Positions 50,172 to 62,300 of a stretch of 64,000 nucleotides of DNA are shown piece by piece. The position numbers were made by a program, and so were the translations under genes. Positions within the stretch are counted from its first letter, which is position 1. Each line of letters begins with the position of its first letter. Origin of the DNA: Sphagnum compactum (taxonomy: Eukaryota > Bryophyta > Sphagnopsida > Sphagnales); contig OZ234495.1 in the NCBI GenBank assembly GCA_965153455.1, positions 9,792,875 to 9,856,874 of the forward strand. Reading direction: 5' to 3'. A model generated the notes under the pieces. The model made no database searches and was not told where the DNA came from. It saw nothing but the letters and a program-made list of their open reading frames with translations.

Positions 50172-51135
50172 GCCCCACCCATTTTAATGAAATTATTACC
50201 ACTTATTTGTTTGTTGTTGTTACACATGACATGATAACAATGTAATATAGTTGGTCATGTGAAATATGATCCCATCATTTTCAATGGAATGTCATTTTGT
50301 TGTGAAATGGAACCATGGAATGCGCCCATGTTTATATGTTGTTGTTGTGCATTAACATTTTCTTGTGATCTAGGCCCCCATGTTAATGAAATTATTACCA
50401 CTTGTTCATGTCGTCATTGCCTACACATGACATGACATCAATGTAGTTGTTGGTCATGTGAAATATGATCCCATCATCTTCAATGAAATGACAATTATTT
50501 AGTGAAATGGAACCATGGGAGGTGCCCATGTTTTTATGTTGTTGTGGTGCATTAACATTTTTTGTGTTTTAGGCCCCCATGTTAATCGAATTATTATCAC
50601 TTGTTCATGTTGTCATTACCTACACATGACATGACATCGATGTATTTGGTCATGTGAAATACAACCCTCCCATCATTTTCAATGGAATGACAATCATTTG
50701 GTGAAATGGAACGATCGAATGTGCCATCCCATGTTTTGTTGTTGTTGTTGTTGTTGTGGTGGTGGTGCATTAACATTTTTTGTGTTTTAGGCCCCCATGT
50801 TAATCAAATTATTATCACTTGTTCATGTTGTCATTACCTACACATGACATGACATCGATGTATTTGGTGATGTGAAATACAACTCTCCCATCATTTTCAA
50901 TGGAATGACAACCAATGAATGTATTTAGTGAAATGAAACCATGGACAATTTAGTGCCCATGTTTTGGTTGTGTGGTGCATTATTTAACATGTTTAAGTGT
51001 TGTTAGGGCCCCATTGTTGATTGGGATTTCTCCCCCACTTAGCTCATTGTTGTTGTTGTTACACATGACATCAAAAACATTGATGTATTTTGGTCATGTG
51101 AAAATAATACGACTCTCCTCCCATCACTTTTCAAT
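50172..51135 (+). repeat. Tandem array, about five units of 200-217 bp
   Basis: Units begin near 50172, 50373, 50572, 50790 and 51007 at GGCCCCCATGTTAAT-like sequence. Each continues with TACACATGACATGACATC, GGTCATGTGAAATA, CCCATCATTTTCAATGGAAT, GTGAAATGGAACCATGG and a GTTGTTGTT run, and ends ATTAACATTTTTTGTGTTTT AG. The first units are about 200 bp and the later ones about 217 bp because of longer GTTG/GGT runs; the last is partial. It lies 1.3 kb upstream of the ACT-like gene. Confidence 0.88.
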
Positions 51136-51300
51136 TAGCTTTGAAGAATATCTTGCGCCTTTTGAACCCGGTATGAAGGAAGCGGTAAAATTTGTCATAC
51201 GTTTGTGTCTGCGTGTTGCTGGTGGGCACCTCATGACCCCATGTAGCAGAGTAAGTAGCTCAGCTGCCAACTTTTTCCAAAGGCAAAGTAATGACAATGC

Positions 51301-51303
<3 letters not shown>

Positions 51304-51336
<33 letters not shown>
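51304..51336 (+). repeat. (CT)n tract upstream of the ACT-like gene
   Basis: A run of about 15 CT units. CT-rich tracts near plant promoters are common, but no TATA box sits at a convincing distance, so a promoter role is only possible. Confidence 0.7.
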
Positions 51337-51338
<2 letters not shown>

Positions 51339-52051
51339 TTCATGCTAACTAGATTTCAGATTTCAGATTTAGTGTTTTTTGAGTTTTATAGTAGCCAAAT
51401 CCCCCACCCCCCACACACAAAATAAAATCGCTAGATTCTACCCTACGTTCGTTCCTGCAGGTAGCCAAAAATATGGAAGGATGACAGATTTTTTTACTAA
51501 AAAAAAAAAAACTTTTCATATTTTCTTATTGCCAAATCTGGCTAAATCATCTTATGGATGATGATTGCCACTTCGGCTACATCATCACAAAATTCAAGCA
51601 AAAAACCCGTGCAAGGAGGGAGGAAGGTTTTCCCCTCTCAGCCCAGCATGTGGTAATCACAGAGAGTGCCATTACAATTGCATACTTACTTTGTGGATTG
51701 AAGAAGCTGTAACCTGAAATGATCCAGTCTCCCAACTGTGTCAATCTTTCTGTGTCAGGAATAGTCTGTGTCTGTCATGATGATTGTGATGAAATGGGTG
51801 ATTTGCAGTTGGAAGTAGTCTGAGTTGAGAGCTTTTCAGATGTAAAACATGACTTGGGCTTAAATTCCAATTTTGAAGGTCCCTGTGACACTAAACAAAA
51901 AGTAAGTGTGTGTCTGTGGAGGAGGATATTGGGTTGCTCACATATTCATGAATTTGGGAAATTGAGAACCACTTCCGAAAAGTTGCAAGATTCAGAGCTT
52001 CAACATGTAAAGTCTGCTGCTACTGTGTCAAGACAGTAAAGCTCCATCCAG

Positions 52052-52415
52052 GTAACATGGTACCTGTAGTAGTAGTAGTGTACAGTGTATATATTATGTT
52101 GAATTTGGAATGATTGGTTGTTTGTCAGATCTCCAATCTAAAGTTGCAATATTTGGAAATTTGAAAGGTTGAACCTTTTGAATGCATGTATGTGAACATA
52201 TAATTTGGATGATGTGTTTTACAAGATTTTAGATTTGTTTGAGTTCAGCTCTGAGCCTTCCTGTATGTGTCCTCCTGATTGTCACATCTTTCCAAAACAA
52301 TTTACCAAAAAAAGTCCAACAAGGTAGAGATTGAGAAGTGATCCATGGATATCTTTCTTTTTGCTTACATGGACTGCGCAGGTTTACAACTTTTTTTCTT
52401 TGTGAATCTTTGCAG
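52052..52415 (+). other. Possible 5' leader intron of the ACT-like gene
   Basis: CCAG/GTAACA at 52051 could be a donor and a T-rich tract ending TTTGCAG at 52415 a good acceptor, 60 bases before the start codon. The putative leader exon upstream has no reading frame that continues into the gene. Confidence 0.4.
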
Positions 52416-52475
52416 GAATGTGACATGGTGGAGCTTGGAGCGCTGTTGATATAAATGTTGCTGGACTATTGATTC

Positions 52476-54899
52476 ATGGAAACCTATAATCTCTCCAAAG
52501 GGTTGTTCGTTTCCAGAAGTACAGATGATCCAGAAGCATCCTCATTTGCATCCAATGTACTAATGCCATGCTCAGATGCCAGCAACTTCCAATCATCTTC
52601 ATTCAGAGCTGAAGAATTGAGCATGGGTCACAGACTGGGAAACCAATTGGAACAAGATGGTCAATACAAGACTAAACTTGAACAACATCCAGTGCCAAAA
52701 GAATCACTTTCTCTTGATGAGCAGCTGCAGCGGCAGTTATCACAGGATCGTCTCCGTCTGAAACTTGTTCAAGCTTATAACATATGTGCCACACATGTCG
52801 GGGATCTTGGCAAAATGAAATCCTCAAATCTGATGAATGATCCTGCATTTGAACTTGTGGACAAGTTTTGGCAAGGGACCAACCCAACTCATGTCATGCA
52901 ACAACTTCAGCAACGTATAGCAGCATTGTCATATTCCAAATGCATGACACCAAGATCAATGCAACCTTTCACTTATGATTTAGACCATGTCAAATCTTTG
53001 AGTCCTGATATTGCCAAACAAAAATGGACAGCATCCACACCAAGAGGGGTATTGTCAAGTCCATCAAGTTGCGACCCAGTGCATAGTACTCAAGAGCCAC
53101 TTAATGTGGAGCATGATTATGAAAAATTAATCATGATGCCCATTTGTTCTGAGTTAGATGAGGAGATTGATTCAACATTTCCAACCATTCCATTTTTGGA
53201 TCAGTTGCAAATGTCACAAGTTGCAAGTCAGTCTAGTAGTGACCCAATGAAAATGCTACCAAGAGTTAGGGATCCAATGAAAAGTTGGAGACCAAATCTT
53301 GAAAGGTATGATAGCAGTTCACAGCTGAAGAATGATTTTGACAATCATAGACAACAACAAAGACTTGGAAAACCTGAAAGCATGTTTGCTGCTGAACAAG
53401 ATCCAGTAATTGAGATAGAAGCTTTGAGTTCTGAAGACTCAACAAAAGGTGTCAATGGTTCCATATTAGGCCCATTAAGAACACCACACTCATCATCTTT
53501 GGGAACCTGCACTGATCCAAATCCAAAGGATGTGAAGCAACAGCAAGGAGAAAAAGAGACAAGTTTGGTATGCCAAAACACCATGAAGACTGAAAAAGGA
53601 GCAAGAGAAGGAAAGCAGAACATTCTTCATACGGAGGTCGATACAGCAGTGTTGAATTACAGAGCAAAGAAGAAGCCACGAATATCAACTGCTACAAGCT
53701 TCACTCATATGTGGCTGAATGGCTTGCAAAACTTTCCACAACACAAGGTACAAAAATTCTTTTGGATTTTTGCAAACACAATTTTGTCGCACACATTCAA
53801 AAAGTGACCGATGGTTTGATGTTTCATTTTCTGATCTCCATAACAGTTTTGTCACATGGTGCAGGGCGACACAACATCAATGACCACAGAAGACTTCATT
53901 GACATGCAACATGACATCAGAATGAAACATAACACCAATGCCACAACCATGTCCAACACCATTTTACAACCACCTTCAGTTTTTGATGGTGTCAAGGGAT
54001 GTGAACCATGTGCAGCAACAGCTGATAATGCATCAATGCCCATTGAGCTTGAGCAGCTATTGATCCCAGAGACTGATCTCAGTGTTGATAACATGCCTTT
54101 GCTCAAACTTGAAGACATTGAATTTGATTCAACGGGCGTGTCACTTTCAAAAGCGGTTATGGATGATGTTCCTATGATCGAGGTAATAATTATTCCATTA
54201 TACCAAAAAAAATTCAATCTGTGCTTCAAATTGCATTCTGTGTTAATATGTTCCTTGATGTGAAATGTCGAATCTTATGAATACTGACGCATGTATTGGC
54301 TTACTTGGAGTAGGTGAGGATGATGGAGAACAAGCAAGTGATGGTGAAATTGAGAGCAAAAGATAGACCTGGGCTATTCACAGACATGATGTTGGCCTTG
54401 TGCAAGCTCAAGTTGCAAGTGCAACATGCCAACATCCGCACTTGTGTTGGCAACCGATATGACATCTTTGCTGCTAAGGTATTTGACAAATCAAAAATTT
54501 ACTTTACTTAATCATGCAAGAAACATCAAATTTATACATGTGATTGCGTTGCTCCAACAACACCCAAATGTGTATAATCTTCAAAGCAAAACAGAGAGGT
54601 GAAGTTGAATCTTGGGGAAGGAAAAGTGTAGATAGAACTTTTCTCCAAACATGATATTGAAAGGCTAAAGCTACAGGCGAGATTTGTTTATATGTGTATT
54701 CAGTAGTGGCATTTTCCAGATTTAGGGGAAATTTTATTTTTAACACCATGTGGACATTGAGCTTTTGTAACATTCTTTAATTACATTATGATGATTTCCT
54801 TTGCAGATGGACATCTCTCTCTCGGAGAAACAAACAACACAAGACATTGCAGCTGCTCTTAGTTGTGTCATTGAGGAAGATCATCCAGTGAACAATTAA
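52476..54899 (+). CDS. Protein with C-terminal bHLH-type ACT-like domain, no visible bHLH
   Basis: Four coding exons joined by GT-AG introns, all phase 0: 52476-53747, 53865-54182, 54314-54478 and 54807-54899, giving 615 residues and ending in TAA. Residues 1-424 (exon 1) and 425-530 (exon 2) are polar, rich in S, Q, D and M and probably disordered. A possible helical segment is LDEQLQRQLSQDRLRLKLV, and a basic patch RAKKKPR (396-402) could be a nuclear signal. Residues about 537-611 form an ACT-like fold: VMVKLRAKDRPGLFTDMMLA with the turn glycine in RPGL, then VQHANIRT and YDIFAAK, split by the last intron before MDISLSEK. In plants this form sits at the C-terminus of bHLH transcription factors and mediates dimerisation. 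No basic helix-loop-helix is visible in any exon. A nuclear regulatory role is inference. The gene converges on the CPBP gene downstream. Confidence 0.82.
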
Positions 54900-57538
54900 A
54901 ATTTGGTTTTAATTAATGACTCCATTTTTGCAGACATTTTGGCATTTGAAATCCTTCTGTACTTCATCAATGCTTCATTGGGCTGTTGCAACTTTGTTCA
55001 CAAATGGTGAAATGTGGAATAACCCTAATTTGACCTGTTTTGGCATGTAGTTAGTTATGGTTAGGTTTAAGATATGGGTAACACATGATCATCTCTATAT
55101 TCACTTACAAGTTCATGGGACTGTTCACCAATTTTTAATTCCACAAGGTTGTCATTCCCATGGACTCTGTATCTTTTACTACTACAATGTCATAGTATCT
55201 AACACCCACCAAAACAAAGGTACATTTGTGAGAACTTTGTCTTTACTTTTCATAAGTAAAGACCATGTCTCGGAGGTTCAGATGATGCATTTCATATTAA
55301 GACATCCTTCCTTTAAGCCTTAACCTAAAAAGCAATTGGACAATACAACTCGATTACTTTACTAGAAAACACAAATTAGATTATTTATATTGGTCCGATG
55401 TTGAATACCTATTATTCCTGATCTTGTGATAACATGCAGATTTGAATTACTTGTGGGTTCCGTATCATTTTGGGCACTCGCACTTTGCCCTTAAGAGAAT
55501 AAATTGGTCAAAAACCAATTAATTAATTCAGACAAAGATGATGAAAAATAGATTCCAAATTATACTCACTCGAAAGTATGTTGAATTGAAAGCTAAAATT
55601 AAACAAAGCAAAAAAAAAGTAGAAAAAAAATGAACCTTGAAATATTGTTGTTCGGTTTTTCCCCTTTTGAAGTTCTTAGTACTCAAATTTGGTTTGGAGG
55701 ACCATGTATAAAGATTCCAATGAGCTCTATTTGTACCCTTTGAATCCATATATTTGACTCCATTTGCAACAAGACATTGATCTATTGTAACAATAATCTA
55801 TTGCAACTTTCATAATTATTTTTCTACTTATTGTGAAATCTAGTTTCCAATCTTGGAGAATATAAGTTTTCTTCACACCTATAATTTAGGTGGAATTTAT
55901 TTATTTTTTTGTGATGAATGGACTCAATGTAATGGGCAAAAATTGTTATCACAAGCATAAAAACTTAGGTGCAAATAGCTTGTAACAAAGTTCATAAAAG
56001 CTTCCCATAAAGTTGATCATCAAGGAACCGTTCTAATGAACTTCCAAAATATTCATTGCACATGAAAGATGAATGCTGACGGATGAACTTGGTCATCAAT
56101 TGTGATGAAAAATGAAATGTGATGAACATGTATGCAATGTGGTGATTGCATATCAACCATGGATGAAAAGTGGATAGTAATGGATGATATAAAACCAAAT
56201 ATCTAAATGATGAACAAAAGAAACCTTTGAACTTGTCATATTGAAAGCTATCATCAAAAGGGCAAAATTGACTATGACTATAAGCTTAATAACGCATTGC
56301 TCAGAATTTTTTTAACACAAACGAGGTTTTCACCGAATAAGAAAGCCAAATTAGAAATGTTGGGAGTAATTGTACATAATTAATATTACATAATTTAGAA
56401 ATGTGCTGCTGAAATTCCCAAACAGTTGATCAAGAGACAGCACTAAATCAAACTCAGAAAAAATCAAATCTTGGGAAGCACTTCAAGAGACAAGTCTAGT
56501 GTTACCAAAGAAGTTGAGGGTTGGGTTATCACAATCACTTTCTACAATGGTTTTGCACAGTCAACTATTTTGGTTGGGGGAGTATTCGATCTTCAGACAG
56601 ATCAAACTTGGAAAGAAGAGACTTAAGGTTTTTTTGCAGAGTTCCAGAGTTTTGGTAGCAATTCCAGGAGACATAACACTAGATCAAACCCAGAAAAAAT
56701 CAATTTTGGGAAGGATTTAAAGAGACAAAACTCTAGTGTTACCAAAGAAGTCCAGGGTTGGTTATCACAAAAGCTTCCTACAGCGATTAGCACTAACCTT
56801 CAATTGTTGATTTAAGAGCAGAAAGGAGGATAAGTTACAATATAGCCTGATTGTGATTGTTGTTGATGTTTTGGGCAAAAAGATGGTTGCTTTCACTGCA
56901 AAAACAAAAAGCATAGAGCACATTGACAATCCACTACTACTTCCTGCCATAACACACAAGGCACAAGTAGCCTCCAAAGTGAAGTTTTGTTTTATACAAA
57001 GGCTGGCCTGCCCAGAAAACAAATCCTTAGTCAAATGTCACTATCCAGAAGACCTTGTGATCTTCCAATTCCAATTGCAAAGACTCAATCCTTTCTGCAC
57101 AGCTCAAAATCTAGCACTACATCTCAAAATCCACATAAGACTCTCCCACTATGAAGTCATCCTGCAAAATTCTTTGCTCAAGATGCCGTATCCAATTCTG
57201 CACACCAAGCAAGCAACAACACAATCTCGCCAACAAATCCTACCATAAAACCTCCCTCTACTAAAATTGACCATTGTAAACTAAGTCTTGTGCCAGAACC
57301 CAAAACCACGATTTTGACGTGCAAGCCATCACCTGTAGTATTGTCACTCATCTACTTAAACTAAATTAGTTATCGAAGACATATAGCACAAGTAGTGGTC
57401 CAGACTGCCTGCCCAGAACCTACAAGTAGATGAAACTGGAAGCAGACCGGTTACTAGAAAGAAGGAAATGGAAGTACTCAGGAGTACAAATACTGTTAAA
57501 ATACCTGCTAAATACCAATAATGTCATTAGTTGATTTT
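54900..57538. other. Intergenic stretch between the two convergent genes
   Basis: No further exon is supported. A direct duplication of about 110 bp (56441-56550 and 56678-56785) is listed separately. The open frame at 56853-57248 (131 codons) has no motif I recognise and no clear splice partners. Confidence 0.55.
56441..56785 (+). repeat. Direct repeat, two copies 237 bp apart
   Basis: CACTA(A/G)ATCAAAC(T/C)CAGAA, AGTGTTACCAAAGAAGT and GGTTATCACAA recur in order at 56441-56550 and 56678-56785. The intervening 127 bp is not repeated. Confidence 0.75.
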
Positions 57539-60500
57539 TCATGGTCCAGATTCTCTTCCTTTAAGGCTTGTTAGCTGCTGGCCTGCTATTTTGTTCACCC
57601 GTTGCCGGAGCTTCTCTCTGTTATCATGAATCCGACGGAGTCCATTGCCCACAATCACCAGAGAGTATAATGTGTGAGTAATGATTGGTGCTAGTATATT
57701 CCCAGTCTGCACACACCAAACCCAGACTTTAATCAATAGATCTCTTTGTTTGTTTGATACTGCAAATTGCACTTTATGGGTTATATCAGAAGCTTGAACA
57801 ATAATTTATATCAGAGAAGATTATTTAGTTTTATACAAAATTCGCATATACATGCAAAAGTGGAAGCATGATAAGAGCCTTACATGCATCCATTCAAGAC
57901 CAAGGTATAAAGCTAATAAAGACTCCACAAGTGGAGAGTAGATTTTCTTTTGTTGCCGTCGTGCATACCATGCTGCAATCAACACATGACCAAAAATAAA
58001 TAAAACTGAACAAGTTTCAGAACCTCCAAAATGGTACATTGTTGCATTGTGCAATGGATGCTTCTCAGATTGCTCTCAATTACAGTTTACAATAAAAAAT
58101 TGGCCAACAAATTGACAATGCAAAAAACAAAGATTGGAGCATGCTCACCTTCTACACGTGCCTTAATATCTCTACGGTTTTTTGGACCACGAATGGCTGG
58201 AGCTACCACATACTTTGGATCTGCAAATCAATGAAATTCCAAGGATTCAATTATAGCAGTGCCTCATGAATCTTTACATCTGCACAAAAGACTCTCCAAC
58301 GATTCTGAACATGATAATGGCAAGTTACTCAACTGATAATGGCAACTGTGCATGTCATTAGGAAAGAAAAGCATTGTCAGTAATAGCAGGATTACAGAAC
58401 TTCAGGAGGACAATATCAATTTCATTTCTATCAATGTCATTGCTTTTCATTTTTTGATGAGTATCCACACTCTTGAGGAAGCACAAACTGTTTGAGCACA
58501 GGATACCCACCCAGTATCCAGTTTGTAATATGTGATGACTAGTTATCAATCCTTTCCCTCGGCTACATCCTGATTGTATATGAATAGTTGAACCCAAGTG
58601 GGCCGATCATTGACAGCCCAGATTCCACTTGGGATACTTTACCTTTAGGAGAAGAGATGACATAATACATGGAGCCAGTGAGAGCGGCAGTAAGGACAGC
58701 AGCAAAAAGATGTGCAAATGGTACAAACATGGGAATTACTCCTGTCTGTACACCACAAAACATCATTTCACACATCCGTTCTCAGAAATAGCAGACTCAG
58801 CCCTGCCAACTGAAATTCTAGCAATGATGGGGCCTTGCATTCATGCATCTGTCAAATAAGCTCCTAATAGATCTCCCATTGAGCATCAACAAATAGAAAA
58901 TTTCACAACCCCTTTCCATAAAAGTCTAGACAAAGGGTCACACAATGTGTGCAAAGCCATACTGGGCCCCTCTTTATTGCAGCTGAGTAGTATTGATTCT
59001 TGAGCATTTTCCTCATTCCCACACACTAAACCATATCCCCAGGTCCTGAGACCAGTGTCAAACCATACAGCACTACATTTTAATGACTGTTTTTTCACTA
59101 CTGATTTCTAAGTCTTACCAAGGATGCAAGACCGATTGTTGTCTCACTCATTCCCTTGTCACTGACTTGAAAAGCATGTGCCAAACCCCCCTGTACAAGC
59201 CAGAGATCCAAATTTGGACAGCATTAAATATGTGTTTTTCTATGGATCAAGAACTAATCAAAGCCTGGCACAAGCTTACAAGTTTGAAGATTTTGCTTTC
59301 AGAACTTAACACTGCTTGAGGTTCTCAGGTTGATGTCTGTATAACATACCTGAATAGAAACCCTAAAGAAAAGTTCTTCTGCAACTGCTCCAGCAGCCAC
59401 CACAAATGGAAACTGCGAACACAGCACTTTCAAATTAGAGACAGCCAGTGTGCGTACATGTGCATTTGAACAGCTGAACTGGGTCCTTGCATCTGGGATC
59501 ACACAACTACTTCTCATGAAACAAAGACTTAGCAATGTAACTATTTGCATTGCACAGGGAATGAGCTAATCCTGAGCTCTGATCAATTCCTGAAATTTGT
59601 CTTCAGATGCCAACCCCCAAGAATTCTTGTACAAGTCACCAAGTGCAGAAAAAATCAATGAAAGATAGCAAAGATGCTTCTTGTAGGTCCCAATTGGACT
59701 AACTGTACAGCCTTCCTCATACAAGCATGAGATGACTTTCTCCCATAATTTACCTGCCAGGGTGACATGCCGACAAAAAAGTCCATGAGCTCTTCATCTT
59801 CAACATCACGGATTGCTCTTGCAGGTCCACAGTTCTTCACTATCTCATCCTGCAACAACCCAACAATCTCAACTTTCGATCATCAAACTTTAAGTCCACA
59901 TCCGATACGTAAATGTTTCTGTTTCTTCAGTAATTTGCCATTAGATCACGAGGGAGGTGCCAAAAACTGGAGCAACACTAGAGATGGTATTTGTCTAAGT
60001 TCTCTTTCCAAAACATGAGTGAGGGAGCAAACCTCAAGAATGAAGAGGAGAACCATCATAGGGGGCACCGCATAGCCGAACCCAGTGGTTATAACTTCAA
60101 GCGATAGATCAAAGCCACCCCACAAATCAACTCCTGTAAAATTGCAAATGACACTGCCAGCAAATGCAAGCCCTCCATACATGGCTGCCCACACAAGAAA
60201 GAACACCAACAATGAAGGTCCTGTCAATTCACTACATAATTTCATACTGAAATCCAGTAACAGACACAAGTCCCAGCTCACAATCATGGTTTTGACAATC
60301 TAAAGATGCTACTCACTCATGTCAAAATTATTTCAACATACTCAAGACATGACTCTCTGTTGCGATTCTGTACAAAATGAGACTATTGTCATGTGGGAAG
60401 AGCCTTACAGCAGCTTACCAATGGCATAAACCACTCGAAAAACCATTCCCATTTGCTCCCAGCTCGCCTCTGATGGATCAGGTACTGTGCTTGCCCGACT

Positions 60501-61590
60501 AAGCTCAGCATGCCACTTACCCTGCACAGACAGACTTTTGTACTGATCACAAATTCAAGCTCGGATGGCATTTCCACCAGCAGATACATGTATCACAATT
60601 CTCCAGGGTTCAGATCCAATTGACATCTGGAACAAGCTGCAGAGTTTTAGACTTAGGTCCAGCCTCTTGCTATGCTTGCTGAGAAGTAAGTCTCAGAGCA
60701 AAATCCCTCAAGAAGCTGAGCTTTTTCTCCAAAAGATGATCCCTAGAAATGTATTTTTCTCTGAAGAAAACAAGTGTAAATCATATGATGCAGCTCAAGT
60801 GTTTTTAGGTCACTGCACCCACCTCAAGGGCTTGCATATCCAAGGCCTCACCCATCTCCTTTGTTTTCTCGCTGCCACCATCTTGACCACTTCTTCCCAA
60901 AGCCCGGACCAAAACTAAAGAGCAATTTGATGTGTCTGTCTTCTTAGCCCTGTTCAGTACCAATGGTAAACCCAAAAAACTCCCCTTCATGTGGATGCCG
61001 TGTTGTTTCAAAGAGTTGGCAGCTCTTTTGGAAGCAAAGATTCCACCACAAACCCTTGAAGAGTTCCCTAGCTGAAGAATTGTTGTTGTTTGTGTTTCCA
61101 AGTATGCAACCCTTGAGGAGGAGAGAGAGACCTGCATAACCTGATAACTTGCACCCCTAGGATTGTCAAGTGGTATTGAAGGTAAAGAACCAGTTTGATC
61201 AACTCGCCGGACAATTCCACAAGATCCAAGCTGCTGATGTGAAGCTGCAAGGTTACACATCCAGCCAGCTCTTGACATGGATCCATGTTTTTGACTTCTG
61301 AAACTTCTTGCACTGCTTGAGCTCCCTGAGGGCCTCGAACTGACACACAACCCACTAGAGGAAGATGATGATGATGATGAAGATTCCACTGCACCGTTTT
61401 CAGAGCTTAGTCTTCTGATCTGATCACTATCAGCTTTGGCCCATGACGAGCTTACAGCAATATTGGTTGCTGCAAGCCCATTGGGACCAGTACTCATCCC
61501 TGACCATGAAAAGCCATCACAGGAGGAGGAAATTCCTCCAGACCATGTTGAACTAGCATTCAAGAGTCCTCCAGCAGCACGTCCTGGCAT
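57539..61590 (-). CDS. Plastid-type CPBP (CAAX protease-like) membrane protein, SCO4-like
   Basis: Ten coding exons, all GT-AG: 61590-60823, 60521-60419, 60220-60033, 59849-59754, 59412-59350, 59190-59119, 58745-58643, 58220-58149, 57972-57884 and 57706-57539. They give 573 residues ending in TGA. The ATG at 61590 is the first in frame; the open frame upstream has no earlier ATG. The CPBP (ABI) membrane domain spans about 285-550. It has hydrophobic segments near 292-318, 340-353, 386-400, 432-460 and 500-540. The family motif EExxxR appears as AEELFFR (E397, E398, R402), the second motif as PFAH (H442), and the third as THTLYS (H529), with Ser where Asn is common. The N-terminal 256 residues (exon 1) are Ser-rich with ten consecutive Ser at 70-79 and may include a plastid transit peptide. 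Plastid members such as Arabidopsis SCO4 or BCM proteins affect thylakoid development or chlorophyll metabolism; SCO4 is my best guess. Proteolytic activity is unproven. Confidence 0.9.
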
Positions 61591-61804
61591 ACTTGATAAG
61601 CTTCCCTTTTTTCTTTGTTGGGTGGTTTTGTTTTTTCTCAAACAAAAGAAACCCTTTCACAGTTGCTGTTGATCTATGAGACTGAAATCACATAAGCTCT
61701 GCCATTTCTGGCCCTAAAAGCTCTGATGAGTTACTCTTACAAGCTCAAAACTCCAGAAACTCCAAACCCAGTTCTAGTCTCACTTCCTTTAGGTTCTTAT
61801 TTCT

Positions 61805-61838
61805 AGAATTCTCTCCCTCTCTCCCTCTCTCTCTCTCT
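61805..61838 (-). repeat. GA-rich tract in the likely 5' leader of the CPBP gene
   Basis: On the minus strand this is a (GA)n-like run about 215-250 bases upstream of the start codon, with CTCCCTCT on the plus strand. GA/CT tracts are common in plant leaders; the transcription start is not identifiable. Confidence 0.6.
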
Positions 61839-61899
61839 GTCAATTAGTCAGCAAACTGAATAGCTCTCAGGAATATGAGACAAAGAAGACCTGTTGTTA

Positions 61900-62300
61900 G
61901 AAGCAAAAGCTTCTTCACCAAAACCTTAATACATATCTATACTTTGGATAGCACAGCTTCACCAAAAACATGTGACCAAAAACTAAACAATTGGGTAGGT
62001 ACTTGAGAAGCCAAGCTTCACCAAAAGCTTAATGCATACATACTTGGGAAAGCCAATCTTCACCAAAAAGATGTGACCCACAACTTAACACATAACTTGA
62101 GAATCAAAGCTTCAACAAAAACTTAATACATGCCATGAAAAACTTAACACTAAGGTACCTATATTGGGGGAAATAAAGCTCCACCAAAATCTTAACACAT
62201 GGGAAGGTGCTTGGGAAACAAAAAGCTTCAACAAAAACTTAATAATTTGAGACCAAAAAAACTTAACACATACTTGGGAAGCAAAAAGCTTCACCCACAT
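61900..62300. repeat. Imperfect tandem repeat in the CPBP upstream region
   Basis: The phrases AAGCTTCACCAAAA, ACTTAA(C/T)ACATA and ACTTGGGAA recur in that order about seven times, with spacing of roughly 50-65 bp and much drift. The block begins about 310 bp upstream of the start codon, so it could overlap the promoter. Confidence 0.7.

Noticed and set aside
49837-50234. Overlapping Gly-rich and Lys-rich frames in three phases
   Set aside because: They depend on the G and A homopolymers; several overlapping frames are open at once, as expected for low-complexity sequence.
50172-51135. CRISPR-like regular array
   Set aside because: Whole 200-bp units are repeated rather than short repeats with unique spacers, and the DNA is clearly a plant nuclear genome.
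61591-61641. Upstream extension of the CPBP protein by 17 residues
   Set aside because: The open frame there begins with TTG, not ATG; the first ATG in frame is at 61590.
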